64,000 nucleotides of DNA from NCBI RefSeq assembly GCF_009720865.1, contig NZ_WNLA01000001.1, positions 186,001 through 250,000 on the forward strand, written 5' to 3'. Origin of the DNA: Pseudoduganella ginsengisoli (GTDB lineage Bacteria; Pseudomonadota; Gammaproteobacteria; Burkholderiales; Burkholderiaceae_D). The notes beneath the pieces were generated by a model. The model searched no databases and was not told the origin of the DNA. It saw only the letters and a program-made list of their open reading frames with translations. Every line of letters begins with the position of its first letter. Positions within the stretch are counted from its first letter, which is position 1. Shown piece after piece: positions 10,246 to 18,012 of this stretch. The position numbers were made by a program, and so were the translations under genes.

Positions 10246-10878
10246 ATGAAAGCGCGCCAACTGCTCCCTGCCTTGCTGTTGCTGGCCCTGGGGACGGCTG
10301 GTGCGCAAGTCGCAGACGCGCATGTCTACAAGTGGAAAGATGAGAAAGGCGTCACGCATTTCTCGGATACGCCGCCGCCAGCCAGCGCCGCAAAGGCGGT
10401 GGAACTGAAGACGTATGACACCGGCGGCGGCACGCAGGAATTGCCATATGAACTGCAATTGGCGGTCCGCGACCATCCCGTCACCCTGTACACGACGGCG
10501 GCATGCGCCGCATGCGACCAGGGCCGCGCGCAATTGCGCAAACGGGGCATCCCCTACAACGAAAAAACCGTGCTGACGGCTGCCGATATGGAAGCGCTGA
10601 AGCGCGCCGGGGGCAATGGACGCTTGCCTTTGCTGACGATCGGACGCATGCGCCTGGTGGGCTATGACTCGGCGGCATGGGATGACGCGCTCACGACGGT
10701 AGGCTATCCGGCGCAAAGCATGCTGCCGCCAAATTATGCATACCGCGCCCCCGCGTCCGCAGCGCCTCCACCGCTGCCGACCGATGCCGACCGCGCCACC
10801 TCCGCACAAGCCAAGGCGCCGCCCGCTGAAGTACGGCGTCCCGCTCCCGTCAACGCACCGCCCGACTTTCAGTTCTAG
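10246..10878 (+). CDS. Exported DUF4124 / glutaredoxin-like protein
   Basis: A 210-residue protein with a signal peptide (MKARQLLPALLLLALGTAGA, cleaved near residue 20-25). Residues ~27-55 (HVYKWKDEKGVTHFSDTPPP) are a DUF4124 domain. Residues ~80-155 form a glutaredoxin/thioredoxin-like fold with VTLYTTAACAACDQGRAQL, that is a CxxC redox motif, and the cis-Pro region RLPLLTIGRMRLVGYD. The tail is Pro/Ala-rich and disordered. A periplasmic thiol role is plausible; the partner is unknown. The ATG at 10246 sits 2 bp after the prlC stop. Confidence 0.85.
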   Translation: MKARQLLPALLLLALGTAGAQVADAHVYKWKDEKGVTHFSDTPPPASAAKAVELKTYDTGGGTQELPYELQLAVRDHPVTLYTTAACAACDQGRAQLRKRGIPYNEKTVLTAADMEALKRAGGNGRLPLLTIGRMRLVGYDSAAWDDALTTVGYPAQSMLPPNYAYRAPASAAPPPLPTDADRATSAQAKAPPAEVRRPAPVNAPPDFQF

Positions 10879-10923
10879 GCAGGCGGCGCCGGTTTTTCCC
10901 GTCGCCGCACCCTTGCATGCGGT

Positions 10924-10929
10924 TACAAT
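10924..10929 (+). promoter_or_regulatory. Putative -10 element before holC
   Basis: TACAAT, 32 bp upstream of the holC ATG at 10961. A start near 10936 would exclude the in-frame ATG at 10931 and supports 10961 as the start. No convincing -35 is visible. Confidence 0.35.
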
Positions 10930-10960
10930 AATGGCAGTATCAACCGATCCCACTGCCAGC

Positions 10961-11386
10961 ATGACCCGCGTCGATTTCCATACCAATGTGCCTGACAAAC
11001 TTGCCTATGCGTGCCGCCTGGTGCGCAAGGCCAGTGCAGCCAACAACCGCATCGTGCTGCTGATGGACGACGCGGTGCAGCAGCAGGCGCTCGATGCGCA
11101 ACTGTGGTCGTTCGCGCCAACGGAATTCTTGCCGCACGTGGCGGCCGGCGATGCGCTGGCCGCACAAACGACGATCATCCTCACCTGTGAAGACAGTGCG
11201 CCATTGCCGCACACGGACTTGCTGGTCAACCTGTCGCGCCGCATGCCGGCCGGCTTTGAGCGCTTCAACCGCGTCATTGAAGTGGTGTCGGCGGAAGAAA
11301 CCGATGCGGCGGCTGGCCGCCAGCGGTATAAATCGTATAAACAGCAAGACTATCAACCCACCCACTTCGTGGCCAATAAATCATGA
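10961..11386 (+). CDS. holC: DNA polymerase III chi subunit
   Basis: Chi links the clamp-loader complex to single-strand-binding protein during replication. The 141-residue protein starts MTRVDFHTNVPDKLAYACRLVRKA and carries the family pattern DDAVQQQALDAQLWSF, FLPHV, ILTCED and DLLVNLSRRMPAGFERFNRVIEVVS. E. coli chi is 147 residues. The upstream ATG at 10931 would add ten residues (MAVSTDPTAS) that are not part of the fold and lie at or before the presumed transcription start. It overlaps the next gene by ATGA, suggesting coupling. holC usually follows pepA, but here it follows prlC and the glutaredoxin gene. Confidence 0.9.
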   Translation: MTRVDFHTNVPDKLAYACRLVRKASAANNRIVLLMDDAVQQQALDAQLWSFAPTEFLPHVAAGDALAAQTTIILTCEDSAPLPHTDLLVNLSRRMPAGFERFNRVIEVVSAEETDAAAGRQRYKSYKQQDYQPTHFVANKS

Positions 11387-11775
11387 GCCCCGCCCATCCC
11401 TACGACGCTTCAATTCCCGTGCTGACGGAAGTGCTGCAGGAAACGCCTGTTGAGCCGCCGGCCGCCGCGCATCCCCCGCACCATGCCCACTTCCCTGCCG
11501 CCGCCGCGCACCAGGCGGAAGACACGCAGGCGCTGGACGACGCGCAGTGGGCTGCGCTGGAGCGGCGCCTGTCGGAAAAAGTGCTGCAGCAATTGCAGTC
11601 GCGCGTGGACTTCGTGCTGGAACAGCGCATCCGCGACAGCATGGAAGAGGCGCTGAACCAGGCAATCAAGGGCTTGACGTCGGAAATTCGCCACGGCTTG
11701 CACGAGGCGCTGGGCGCCATTGTCAGCCGCGCAGTTTCGCAGGAGTTGCTGCACCTGCAGGCGCAAAAGAAGTGA
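11383..11775 (+). CDS. Small helical protein translationally coupled to holC
   Basis: A 130-residue protein with a Pro/Ala/His-rich disordered first half and a helical second half (~50-128; RRLSEKVLQQLQSRVDFVLEQ, RDSMEEALNQAIKG, LHEALGAIVSRAVSQELLHL) that looks like a coiled coil or amphipathic bundle. Start ATG 11383 overlaps the holC stop as ATGA. A gene of this type (annotated DUF2486) follows holC in Burkholderiales, which fits the position, but I cannot confirm family membership. No signal peptide or membrane segment. Function unknown; the coupling hints at an accessory replication role, which is inference only. Confidence 0.7.
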   Translation: MSPAHPYDASIPVLTEVLQETPVEPPAAAHPPHHAHFPAAAAHQAEDTQALDDAQWAALERRLSEKVLQQLQSRVDFVLEQRIRDSMEEALNQAIKGLTSEIRHGLHEALGAIVSRAVSQELLHLQAQKK

Positions 11776-11846
11776 AATAGTCCAAAAACCCATACTACGC
11801 CCCGTAAACCGGTCCCACTTCTCAGACGTTTACGGAAAAAAGCGCC

Positions 11847-11875
11847 GGCGACTGCTTTGCAGTGTTGCCTTTTTG
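11847..11875 (+). terminator. Probable rho-independent terminator
   Basis: An imperfect stem (GGC, G bulge, ACTGC / GCAGT, bulge, GCC) with a TTT loop is followed by TTTTTG. It lies 72 bp after the holC-coupled gene and before the binding-protein gene at 11980. Confidence 0.5.
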
Positions 11876-11932
11876 TTGTAACTTCACGCCGTAGCCTTGT
11901 TAATGGCGCTGCAACGTTGCACGCCGCCGTGA

Positions 11933-11964
11933 TTACCGCCGTTACTACTTACCGCCGTTACTAC
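11933..11964 (+). repeat. Perfect 16-bp tandem duplication in the leader of a binding-protein gene
   Basis: The unit TTACCGCCGTTACTAC occurs twice head to tail, ending 15 bp before the ATG at 11980 and immediately upstream of the CGGAG ribosome binding site. Confidence 0.9.
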
Positions 11965-11979
11965 TTTCGGAGAACGTAC

Positions 11980-13122
11980 ATGCAGTTCAACACCAAGCTG
12001 ATTCCATTCGCCATTGCCCTGGCATTCGCAGGCAGCGCCGGCGCGCAGGACATCATCAAGATCGGCCACGTGGCCCCTGTCTCCGGCCCTTCGTCCCACC
12101 TGGGCAAGGACAATGAAAACGGCGCCAACATGGCCATTGCCGACTTGAACGCCAAAGGCATCAAGATCAATGGCAAGCCAGTCAAATTCGTCGTGCAACT
12201 GGAAGACGATGGCGGCGACCCGAAACAAGGCACCACGGTTGCACAAAAGCTGGTCGATGCGCACGTACAAGGCGTGGTGGGCCACCTGAATTCCGGCACC
12301 ACGATTCCGGCATCGAAAATCTACATGGACGCCGGCATTCCGCAGATCTCCCCCGCCGCCACGTCGCCTGACTACACCAAGCAAGGTTTCAAGACCGCGT
12401 TCCGCGTGGTCGCCAACGACAATAAACTGGGCGGTACACTGGGCCAGTACGCCGTGCAAAAACTGGGCGCCAAGAAAATCGCCGTGATCGATGACCGTAC
12501 CGCATACGGCCAGGGTGTGGCGGGCGAATTCGTCAAAGGCGCGAAGAAAGCATCGCCAGGCGTGCAAGTGGTGGCGAAAGAATTCACCACCGACAAAGCC
12601 ACCGACTTCAACGCGATCCTGACGTCGATTAAAGCCAAGAACCCTGACCTGATCTTCTTCGGCGGCATGGATTCCGTCGGCGGCCCGCTGCTGCGCCAGA
12701 TGAAGGCACTGGGCATCAAAGCCAAGTACATGGGCGGCGACGGCCTGTGCACGGACGCGCTGCCACGCCTGGCCGGCGACGCGGCAGCCAATGGCGTCGT
12801 GACCTGCGCTGAAGCAGGCGGCGTGACGGCGGACCTGCAAAAGAACATGGATGATTTCCGCGCCCGCTACAAGAAGCAATTCAACCAGGAAGTCCAGCTG
12901 TACGCGCCATATGTGTATGACGCTGTGATGGTCATGGCGCAGGCCATGATTGAAGCCAAATCGTCTGATCCAGCCAAGTACCTGCCATACCTGGCCAACA
13001 TCAAGTACCAGGGCGTTACGGGTCCGATTTCGTTCGATTCCAAAGGCGACATCAAGGATGGTACGCTGACCTTGTTCACGTACACCGATGGCAAAAAGAC
13101 CAAGATGGAAGTCGTGAAGTAA
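11980..13122 (+). CDS. Branched-chain amino-acid-type ABC substrate-binding protein, copy 1
   Basis: A 380-residue periplasmic binding protein of the LivK/LivJ type (type 1 fold, Peripla_BP_6). Signal peptide is MQFNTKLIPFAIALAFAGSAGA, then the mature start QDIIKIGHVAPVSGPSSHLGKDNENGA. The ligand region GHLNSGTTIPASKIYMDAGIPQISPAATSP and the hinge segment FFGGMDSVGGPLLRQMK are typical. Cys residues in GDGLCTDAL and VVTCAEAGG probably form the usual disulfide. Start 11980 has CGGAG 8-12 nt upstream; the frame is open further upstream but lacks a signal sequence there. It is followed by a terminator and then by a close paralogue. No permease or ATPase gene is adjacent, so it must dock with a transporter encoded elsewhere. 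Confidence 0.93.
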   Translation: MQFNTKLIPFAIALAFAGSAGAQDIIKIGHVAPVSGPSSHLGKDNENGANMAIADLNAKGIKINGKPVKFVVQLEDDGGDPKQGTTVAQKLVDAHVQGVVGHLNSGTTIPASKIYMDAGIPQISPAATSPDYTKQGFKTAFRVVANDNKLGGTLGQYAVQKLGAKKIAVIDDRTAYGQGVAGEFVKGAKKASPGVQVVAKEFTTDKATDFNAILTSIKAKNPDLIFFGGMDSVGGPLLRQMKALGIKAKYMGGDGLCTDALPRLAGDAAANGVVTCAEAGGVTADLQKNMDDFRARYKKQFNQEVQLYAPYVYDAVMVMAQAMIEAKSSDPAKYLPYLANIKYQGVTGPISFDSKGDIKDGTLTLFTYTDGKKTKMEVVK

Positions 13123-13186
13123 TCAGCTGCATAAGCAAATAAAGAAACAATCGCTGACTGCGTAACGTACAGATGAGATCATTCGG

Positions 13187-13219
13187 GGCCGTCCACACCA
13201 CTGGACGGCCTTATTTTTT
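13187..13219 (+). terminator. Strong rho-independent terminator between the two binding-protein genes
   Basis: GGCCGTCCA, 6-nt loop, TGGACGGCC, then TTATTTTTT. The T-tract abuts the GGAG ribosome binding site (13220-13223) of the next gene, so the hairpin may lie within that gene's own leader rather than only ending the first transcript. Confidence 0.9.
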
Positions 13220-13233
13220 GGAGTACGCACACA

Positions 13234-14355
13234 ATGCAAATGAAGTTCATACCTGTGGCGCTGGCCATGGTGTTTTCGGCAGCAGGCGCACAGGCGCAAG
13301 AAATCATTAAGATCGGCCACGTGGCCGCCACGTCGGGCCCTTCCGCCCACCTGGGCAAGGAAGATGAAAACGGCGCCAGGATGGCCGTGGAAGACTTGAA
13401 TGCGCAAGGCTTCAAGATCAATGGCAAAGCTGTCAAGTTCGTGCTGTTGCCGGAAGACGATGCCGCAGACCCGAAACAGGGCACGGCAGCCGCACAGAAA
13501 CTGGTCGACGCCAAAGTCAACGGCGTGATCGGCCACCAGAATTCAGGCACGACGATTCCCGCATCGAAGATTTATAACGATGCAGGCATTCCGCAAATCT
13601 CTGCGTCGGCCACCAGCCCGGTCTATACGCACCAGGGCTATAACACAGCATTCCGCGTCGTCGCCAACGACAACAAGCTGGGCAGCGTGCTGGGCAAATA
13701 TGCCGTGCACAAGCTGGGGGCGAAAAAAATCGCCGTCATTGATGACCGTACCGCGTATGGCCAGGGCGTCGCGTCGGAATTCGCCAAGGGTGCAAAAGGC
13801 GCGCAAATCGTCGCCAAGGAATTCACGACGGACAAGGCCACGGACTTCAACGCGATCCTCACTGCCATCAAGGCCAAGAATCCAGACCTGGTCTTCTTCG
13901 GCGGCATGGATGGCGTGGGCGGCCCGCTGCTGCGTCAAATGCGCTCGCTGGGCCTCAAAGCCAAATACATGGGCGGCGACGGCATCTGCACGGAAGCCTT
14001 GCCGAAACTGGCAGGTGGTGCGGATGACACCGTGACGTGCGCAGAGGCAGGCGGCGTACCGGCTTCGCAGAAAAAGCAGATGGAAGAATTTTCCGCGCGC
14101 TACAAGAAGAAATTCAACTCGGACGTGCAGATTTACGCACCGTACGTGTATGACGCCGTGATGGCCATGGCAACGGCCATGCAGCAAGCCAAATCGGCCG
14201 ACCCGGCGAAATACCTGCCCTACCTGGCCAAGGTGCAATACCAGGGCATTACGGGCACCATCGCGTTCGACAAGTTTGGCGACATCAAGGATGGCGCGCT
14301 GACCCTGTACACGTTCAAGGATGGCCGCCGCCAGTTGCTGGAAGTGGTGAAGTAA
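13234..14355 (+). CDS. Branched-chain amino-acid-type ABC substrate-binding protein, copy 2
   Basis: A 373-residue paralogue of the preceding gene, with the same block order: signal peptide ending AGAQAQ, then EIIKIGHVAATSGPSAHLGK, GHQNSGTTIPASKIYNDAGI, FFGGMDGVGGPLLRQMR, and GGDGICTEAL plus VTCAEAGG with the conserved cysteine pair. The two proteins are near-identical over long stretches but differ in ligand-proximal positions (for example GHLNSG versus GHQNSG), which could give different specificity. GGAG lies 10 nt before ATG 13234. It ends in its own strong terminator. This is a tandem duplication; whether the two genes share a promoter is unclear because a terminator separates them. Confidence 0.93.
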   Translation: MQMKFIPVALAMVFSAAGAQAQEIIKIGHVAATSGPSAHLGKEDENGARMAVEDLNAQGFKINGKAVKFVLLPEDDAADPKQGTAAAQKLVDAKVNGVIGHQNSGTTIPASKIYNDAGIPQISASATSPVYTHQGYNTAFRVVANDNKLGSVLGKYAVHKLGAKKIAVIDDRTAYGQGVASEFAKGAKGAQIVAKEFTTDKATDFNAILTAIKAKNPDLVFFGGMDGVGGPLLRQMRSLGLKAKYMGGDGICTEALPKLAGGADDTVTCAEAGGVPASQKKQMEEFSARYKKKFNSDVQIYAPYVYDAVMAMATAMQQAKSADPAKYLPYLAKVQYQGITGTIAFDKFGDIKDGALTLYTFKDGRRQLLEVVK

Positions 14356-14366
14356 GCAGTAAAACA

Positions 14367-14392
14367 AAAGGGGCCCATCGGCCCCTTTCTCT
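14367..14392 (+). terminator. Rho-independent terminator
   Basis: AAAGGGGC / GCCCCTTT stem with a 6-nt loop (or GGGGCC/GGCCCC with CATC), followed by TCTCTTT, 11 bp after the second binding-protein gene. It can also serve the convergent cytochrome gene because the stem is A-rich on its left side. Confidence 0.8.
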
Positions 14393-14409
14393 TTAACTGC
14401 ACAGTTACA

Positions 14410-14721
14410 TCATTTCTGCGACAGGACCCATTTCACCAGGGTCTTGGCTTCCGCTTCGTTGACTTGCGGATTGGCTGGCATAGGCACCGCGCCCCACGAG
14501 CCGGAGCCGCCTTTCATGACCTTGGTCACCAGCTTGGCTTCGGCGTCTTTCTGGCCGGCGTATTTAGCGGCCACGTCCTTGAATGCCGGGCCCACCACTT
14601 TATTGGCAACCGAATGGCATGCCATGCAATTCTTTGCTTTGGCCAGATCGGCATTGGCCATGGCGCTTTGTGCTGCGAAGGCCGAAACGGCCGCGATACC
14701 TACCACCAAGATACGTTTCAT
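14410..14721 (-). CDS. Small periplasmic class I cytochrome c (c-551/c-552 type)
   Basis: A 103-residue monohaem cytochrome. Signal peptide MKRILVVGIAAVSAFAAQSAMA is followed by the haem-binding motif CMACH (in KAKNCMACHSVANKVVGPAF) and the distal Met region SWGAVPMPANPQV, ending with the C-terminal helix AEAKTLVKWVLSQK. These are the hallmarks of cytochrome c-551-like electron carriers that feed terminal oxidases or reductases. The start at 14721 is chosen because GGAG lies 8-11 nt upstream inside the alternative ATG codon context at 14733. It stands alone and is transcribed divergently from the small Trp-rich gene. Confidence 0.93.
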   Translation of the reverse strand: MKRILVVGIAAVSAFAAQSAMANADLAKAKNCMACHSVANKVVGPAFKDVAAKYAGQKDAEAKLVTKVMKGGSGSWGAVPMPANPQVNEAEAKTLVKWVLSQK

Positions 14722-14860
14722 CGTTTTCTCCATAGTAACTACAATCTATTCTACCTCGTTCTTACAACGCGGGGATCATAGCCCTGGTTGACCCTCGCAA
14801 TAATATCGCACCCGGTATAGCCCATTCTTTTGTAAGATGATGTATCCAGGGAGAACTTCT

Positions 14861-15082
14861 ATGCCGATTATTATACTGATTGTTGCACTGGTTGGCTTAC
14901 GCTATTTTGAGGTCTGGCGTTTTGCCGAAATTTCATGGTGGTACATTGTCGGCCTGATGGTGTTTGCCTTCGTCTGGTTCGAGTTTTTGGAACCAATGCT
15001 GGGGCTCGACAAGCGCAAGGCCCATGACGTCGATGAGCAGCGCCGCAAGGACCGGGTGAAAAAGAATTTCGACAAGAAATAA
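14861..15082 (+). CDS. Small Trp-rich membrane protein (TIGR04438-like)
   Basis: A 73-residue protein with two predicted membrane helices (MPIIILIVALVGLRYF and WWYIVGLMVFAFVWFEF) separated by the aromatic turn EVWRFAEISWWYIV, then a highly charged basic tail rich in Lys, Arg and Asp. This is the layout of the 'small Trp-rich protein' family found in betaproteobacteria, of unknown function. The start at 14861 is supported by GGGAGAA upstream; an in-frame ATG at 14837 lacks this. A bidirectional terminator separates it from convergent ilvD. Confidence 0.8.
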   Translation: MPIIILIVALVGLRYFEVWRFAEISWWYIVGLMVFAFVWFEFLEPMLGLDKRKAHDVDEQRRKDRVKKNFDKK

Positions 15083-15112
15083 GAAAAGCCGGCACGCAGC
15101 CGGCTTTTCTGT
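15082..15112. terminator. Bidirectional rho-independent terminator
   Basis: AGAAAAGCCGG, 7-nt loop, CCGGCTTTTCT. The A-tract and T-tract let it act on both the small Trp-rich gene (plus) and ilvD (minus). Confidence 0.85.
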
Positions 15113-15126
15113 AGAGCAGTTAAGAC

Positions 15127-16989
15127 TTAACGCTTCAACTGCGACAAGTCGCGCACCGCGCCGCGGTCCGCCGACGTGGTCAGCGCCGCATACGCTTGCA
15201 GCGCCTGCGACACCACGCGGTCACGGTTGACCGGCTTCCACGCGTCAAAGCCTTTCGCTTCCATGGCCGCGCGGCGGGCCGCCAGCGTTTCATCGGAAAC
15301 GCGCAGTGCAATGGTGCGGTTCGGGATATCGATGTCGATCATGTCGCCCTCTTCCACCAGGCCGATCGCGCCGCCTTCCGCCGCTTCCGGCGAAGCGTGG
15401 CCGATCACCAGGCCCGACGAGCCGCCCGAGAAGCGGCCATCAGTGAACAGTGCGCACGCCTTGCCCAAGCCTTTGGATTTGATGTACGACGTCGGGTACA
15501 GCATTTCCTGCATGCCCGGGCCGCCTTTCGGGCCTTCGTAGCGGATGATGACGACGTCGCCCGCATGCACGGTGTCGCCCAGGATGGCTTCCACTGCCGC
15601 ATCCTGGCTTTCAAACACACGCGCCTTGCCGGAGAACTTCAGGATGCTTTCATCCACGCCCGCCGTTTTAACGATGCAGCCCTTTTCTGCCAGATTGCCG
15701 TACAACACCGCCAGGCCGCCATCTTTCGAATACGCGTGCTCCAGGTCGCGGATGCAGCCCGTGCTGCGGTCCGTATCCAGCGCGTCATAGCGTTCCGATT
15801 GCGAGAACGCGACTTGCGTTGGCACGCCGCCCGGCGCCGCGCGGAACAGCTGGTGCACGGCAGGGTCGTCGCTGCGCTTGATGTCGTTCTTTTCAATGGC
15901 TTCGCCCAGCGTCTTTGCGTGTACCGTCGGCACCGACGTGTCGAGCAGGCCGGCGCGCGCCAGCTCACCCAGGATGCCGACGATACCGCCGGCGCGGTGC
16001 ACGTCTTCGATGTGGAACTTGTCCGTCATTGGCGCAACTTTGCACAGGCATGGCACTTTGCGCGAAATGCGGTCGATGTCGGCCATCGTGAACGGTACGC
16101 CCGCTTCATGCGCGGCCGCCAGCAAGTGCAGCACCGTGTTGGTGGAGCCGCCCATCGACACGTCCAGCGCCATCGCGTTTTCCCATGCTGCCATGGTGGC
16201 GATATTGCGCGGCAGGATCGAGGCGTCATCCTGTTCGTAGTAGCGCTTGGCCAGGTCCACGATCAGGCGGCCTGCGCGCAGGAACAATTCTTTACGGTCA
16301 GCGTGAGTCGCCACGATGGTGCCGTTACCTGGCAGCGACAGGCCCAGCGCTTCGGTCAGGCAGTTCATCGAGTTGGCCGTGAACATGCCGGAGCACGAAC
16401 CGCAAGTCGGGCAGGCGGAACGCTCGATTTCCGCCACGTCCGCGTCGGACACGGTGTTGTCGCCGGCCTTGATCATCGCATCCACCAGGTCCAGCTTGAT
16501 GATCTTTTGCGTGTTGTTGACGACCTTGACGACTTTACCGGCTTCCATCGGGCCGCCCGACACAAACACCACCGGGATGTTCAAGCGCATGGCAGCCATC
16601 AGCATGCCGGGCGTGATCTTGTCACAGTTGGAAATGCAGACCATGGCGTCCGCGCAGTGCGCGTTGACCATGTATTCCACAGAGTCGGCGATCAGGTCGC
16701 GCGATGGCAGCGAATACAGCATGCCGCCGTGGCCCATGGCGATACCATCGTCAACGGCGATGGTGTTGAATTCCTTGGCCACGCCGCCTGCCGCTTCGAT
16801 TTCACGGGCAACCAGTTGGCCCAGGTCTTTCAAGTGCACGTGGCCTGGCACGAATTGCGTGAACGAGTTCACCACGGCGATGATCGGCTTATCGAAATCG
16901 CCATCTTTCATGCCGGTGGCGCGCCACAGCGCGCGCGCGCCGGCCATATTGCGGCCATGGGTGGTGGTACGGGAACGGTATTGCGGCAT
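15127..16989 (-). CDS. ilvD: Dihydroxy-acid dehydratase
   Basis: IlvD dehydrates 2,3-dihydroxy-isovalerate and 2,3-dihydroxy-3-methylvalerate, the penultimate step to valine and isoleucine. The 620-residue protein is the long (E. coli-like, 616 aa) form. Cysteines expected to hold the Fe-S cluster are in [11 protein letters not shown] and [19 protein letters not shown], followed by [12 protein letters not shown]. The C-terminal part carries [20 protein letters not shown] and [16 protein letters not shown] lies 5-8 nt before the start. It is divergent from a LysR-type gene, with an inverted repeat overlapping the ilvD promoter, which suggests direct control by that regulator. Confidence 0.97.
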   Translation of the reverse strand: MPQYRSRTTTHGRNMAGARALWRATGMKDGDFDKPIIAVVNSFTQFVPGHVHLKDLGQLVAREIEAAGGVAKEFNTIAVDDGIAMGHGGMLYSLPSRDLIADSVEYMVNAHCADAMVCISNCDKITPGMLMAAMRLNIPVVFVSGGPMEAGKVVKVVNNTQKIIKLDLVDAMIKAGDNTVSDADVAEIERSACPTCGSCSGMFTANSMNCLTEALGLSLPGNGTIVATHADRKELFLRAGRLIVDLAKRYYEQDDASILPRNIATMAAWENAMALDVSMGGSTNTVLHLLAAAHEAGVPFTMADIDRISRKVPCLCKVAPMTDKFHIEDVHRAGGIVGILGELARAGLLDTSVPTVHAKTLGEAIEKNDIKRSDDPAVHQLFRAAPGGVPTQVAFSQSERYDALDTDRSTGCIRDLEHAYSKDGGLAVLYGNLAEKGCIVKTAGVDESILKFSGKARVFESQDAAVEAILGDTVHAGDVVIIRYEGPKGGPGMQEMLYPTSYIKSKGLGKACALFTDGRFSGGSSGLVIGHASPEAAEGGAIGLVEEGDMIDIDIPNRTIALRVSDETLAARRAAMEAKGFDAWKPVNRDRVVSQALQAYAALTTSADRGAVRDLSQLKR

Positions 16990-17061
16990 GGTCTACTCCT
17001 TATTTTGATGACGCCAGATTGCCTCGCCCATGCCCACAAGTCAAATATGGTTTTTACACTC

Positions 17062-17086
17062 CTGTGATACGCTATAAATATCACAG
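17062..17086. promoter_or_regulatory. LysR-type operator between ilvD and the LysR gene
   Basis: Perfect inverted repeat CTGTGATA, 9-bp spacer, TATCACAG, containing a T-N11-A LysR box. It lies within the -35/-10 interval of the predicted ilvD promoter and about 25 bp before the LysR ATG. Confidence 0.75.
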
Positions 17087-17099
17087 AGCAAAATTTCAA
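17071..17099 (-). promoter_or_regulatory. Predicted ilvD promoter
   Basis: On the minus strand TTGAAA, 17-bp spacer, TATAGC. The LysR-type inverted repeat fills the spacer and the -10, so bound regulator would compete with or reposition RNA polymerase. Confidence 0.5.
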
Positions 17100-17110
17100 A
17101 TGATTCCCAT

Positions 17111-18007
17111 ATGAACATTGAATTGCGCCAGCTGCGCTATTTCATCACCGTGGCCGAAGAACTGCACTTCGGGAAAGCCGCCCAGCGCCTGCACATGACG
17201 CAGCCGCCACTGTCGCAAGCCATCGCGCAGCTGGAAGAGTTACTGGGCGCCCCGCTGTTCGACCGCAACCGCCGGGGTGTGGCCCTGACGCCGGCCGGCA
17301 GCGCGCTATTGCCGGAAGCGCGCCGGCTATTATCACAGGCGCAGGAATTGCCGGCCCTTGTACAGCGGGCCGCATCGGGCGAGACAGGCCGCCTGGCGCT
17401 GGCGTTCGTGTCGTCTGCCGATTACAGCGTGCTGCCGCCCTTCCTGCGCGCCTACCGCGCCGCCTACCCGCAAGTGCAAATCGCGCTGCAGGAAGCCACG
17501 TCGGACTTGCAGCTGGAAGATTTATTACACAGCCGGATCGATGCGGGCTTGCTGATCCCTCCCCTGCCCGACAAGGCCAGGACGGAACTCGACTACCTGC
17601 CCGTGCTGAAAGAACCGCTGGTGCTGGCCGCGCCGCTGGGCTTGATCACGAGGCGCGGCAAGGTTGCCCTGAAAGCGTTGCCGGCGCTGCCGCTGATTAT
17701 CTTCCCGCGCGCCATTTCACCCGGCCTGTATGACGCGATCCTGTCCGTGTTCCGCGCAGCGGGACTGACCCCGGCCATCGGCCAGGAAGCCATCCAGATG
17801 CAAACCATCGTCAGCCTGGTGTCGGCTGGCATGGGCATCGCGCTTGTGCCACAATCCGTGTCGAATTTAATGCGCCCCGGCGTAGAATACCGGGCGCTGG
17901 CCGACCCGACACCGCTGGTTGAAACCGGCCTGGCCTGGCGCCGCGACAATCCGTCGCCCGTGCTGCTGGGCTTCCTCGAACTATTACGAAACCAATTAAG
18001 GAACTGA
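17111..18007 (+). CDS. LysR-family transcriptional regulator
   Basis: A 298-residue regulator with the N-terminal winged helix-turn-helix (ELRQLRYFITVAEELHFGKAAQRLHMTQPPLSQAIAQLEE, ~4-43, then LFDRNRRGVALTPAG) and a periplasmic-binding-like effector domain from about residue 90. The HTH resembles the BenM/CatM branch of the family. It is divergent from ilvD, with a palindromic operator in the shared intergenic region, so ilvD and its own gene are the likely targets. lgt follows after only 5 bp, so the regulator and lgt may be co-transcribed. The effector is unknown. Confidence 0.93.
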   Translation: MNIELRQLRYFITVAEELHFGKAAQRLHMTQPPLSQAIAQLEELLGAPLFDRNRRGVALTPAGSALLPEARRLLSQAQELPALVQRAASGETGRLALAFVSSADYSVLPPFLRAYRAAYPQVQIALQEATSDLQLEDLLHSRIDAGLLIPPLPDKARTELDYLPVLKEPLVLAAPLGLITRRGKVALKALPALPLIIFPRAISPGLYDAILSVFRAAGLTPAIGQEAIQMQTIVSLVSAGMGIALVPQSVSNLMRPGVEYRALADPTPLVETGLAWRRDNPSPVLLGFLELLRNQLRN

Positions 18008-18012
18008 GCTGC

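Noticed and set aside
14734..14860. Copy of the GTAGT operator before the cytochrome gene (TAGTAACTA)
   Set aside because: The half-sites are separated by one base instead of three and the trailing ATAAA is missing.
16848..16866. Sigma-54 promoter inside ilvD (TGGCACGAATTGC)
   Set aside because: GG and GC are 8 bp apart instead of 10, and the site is within a coding region with no gene in a suitable position.
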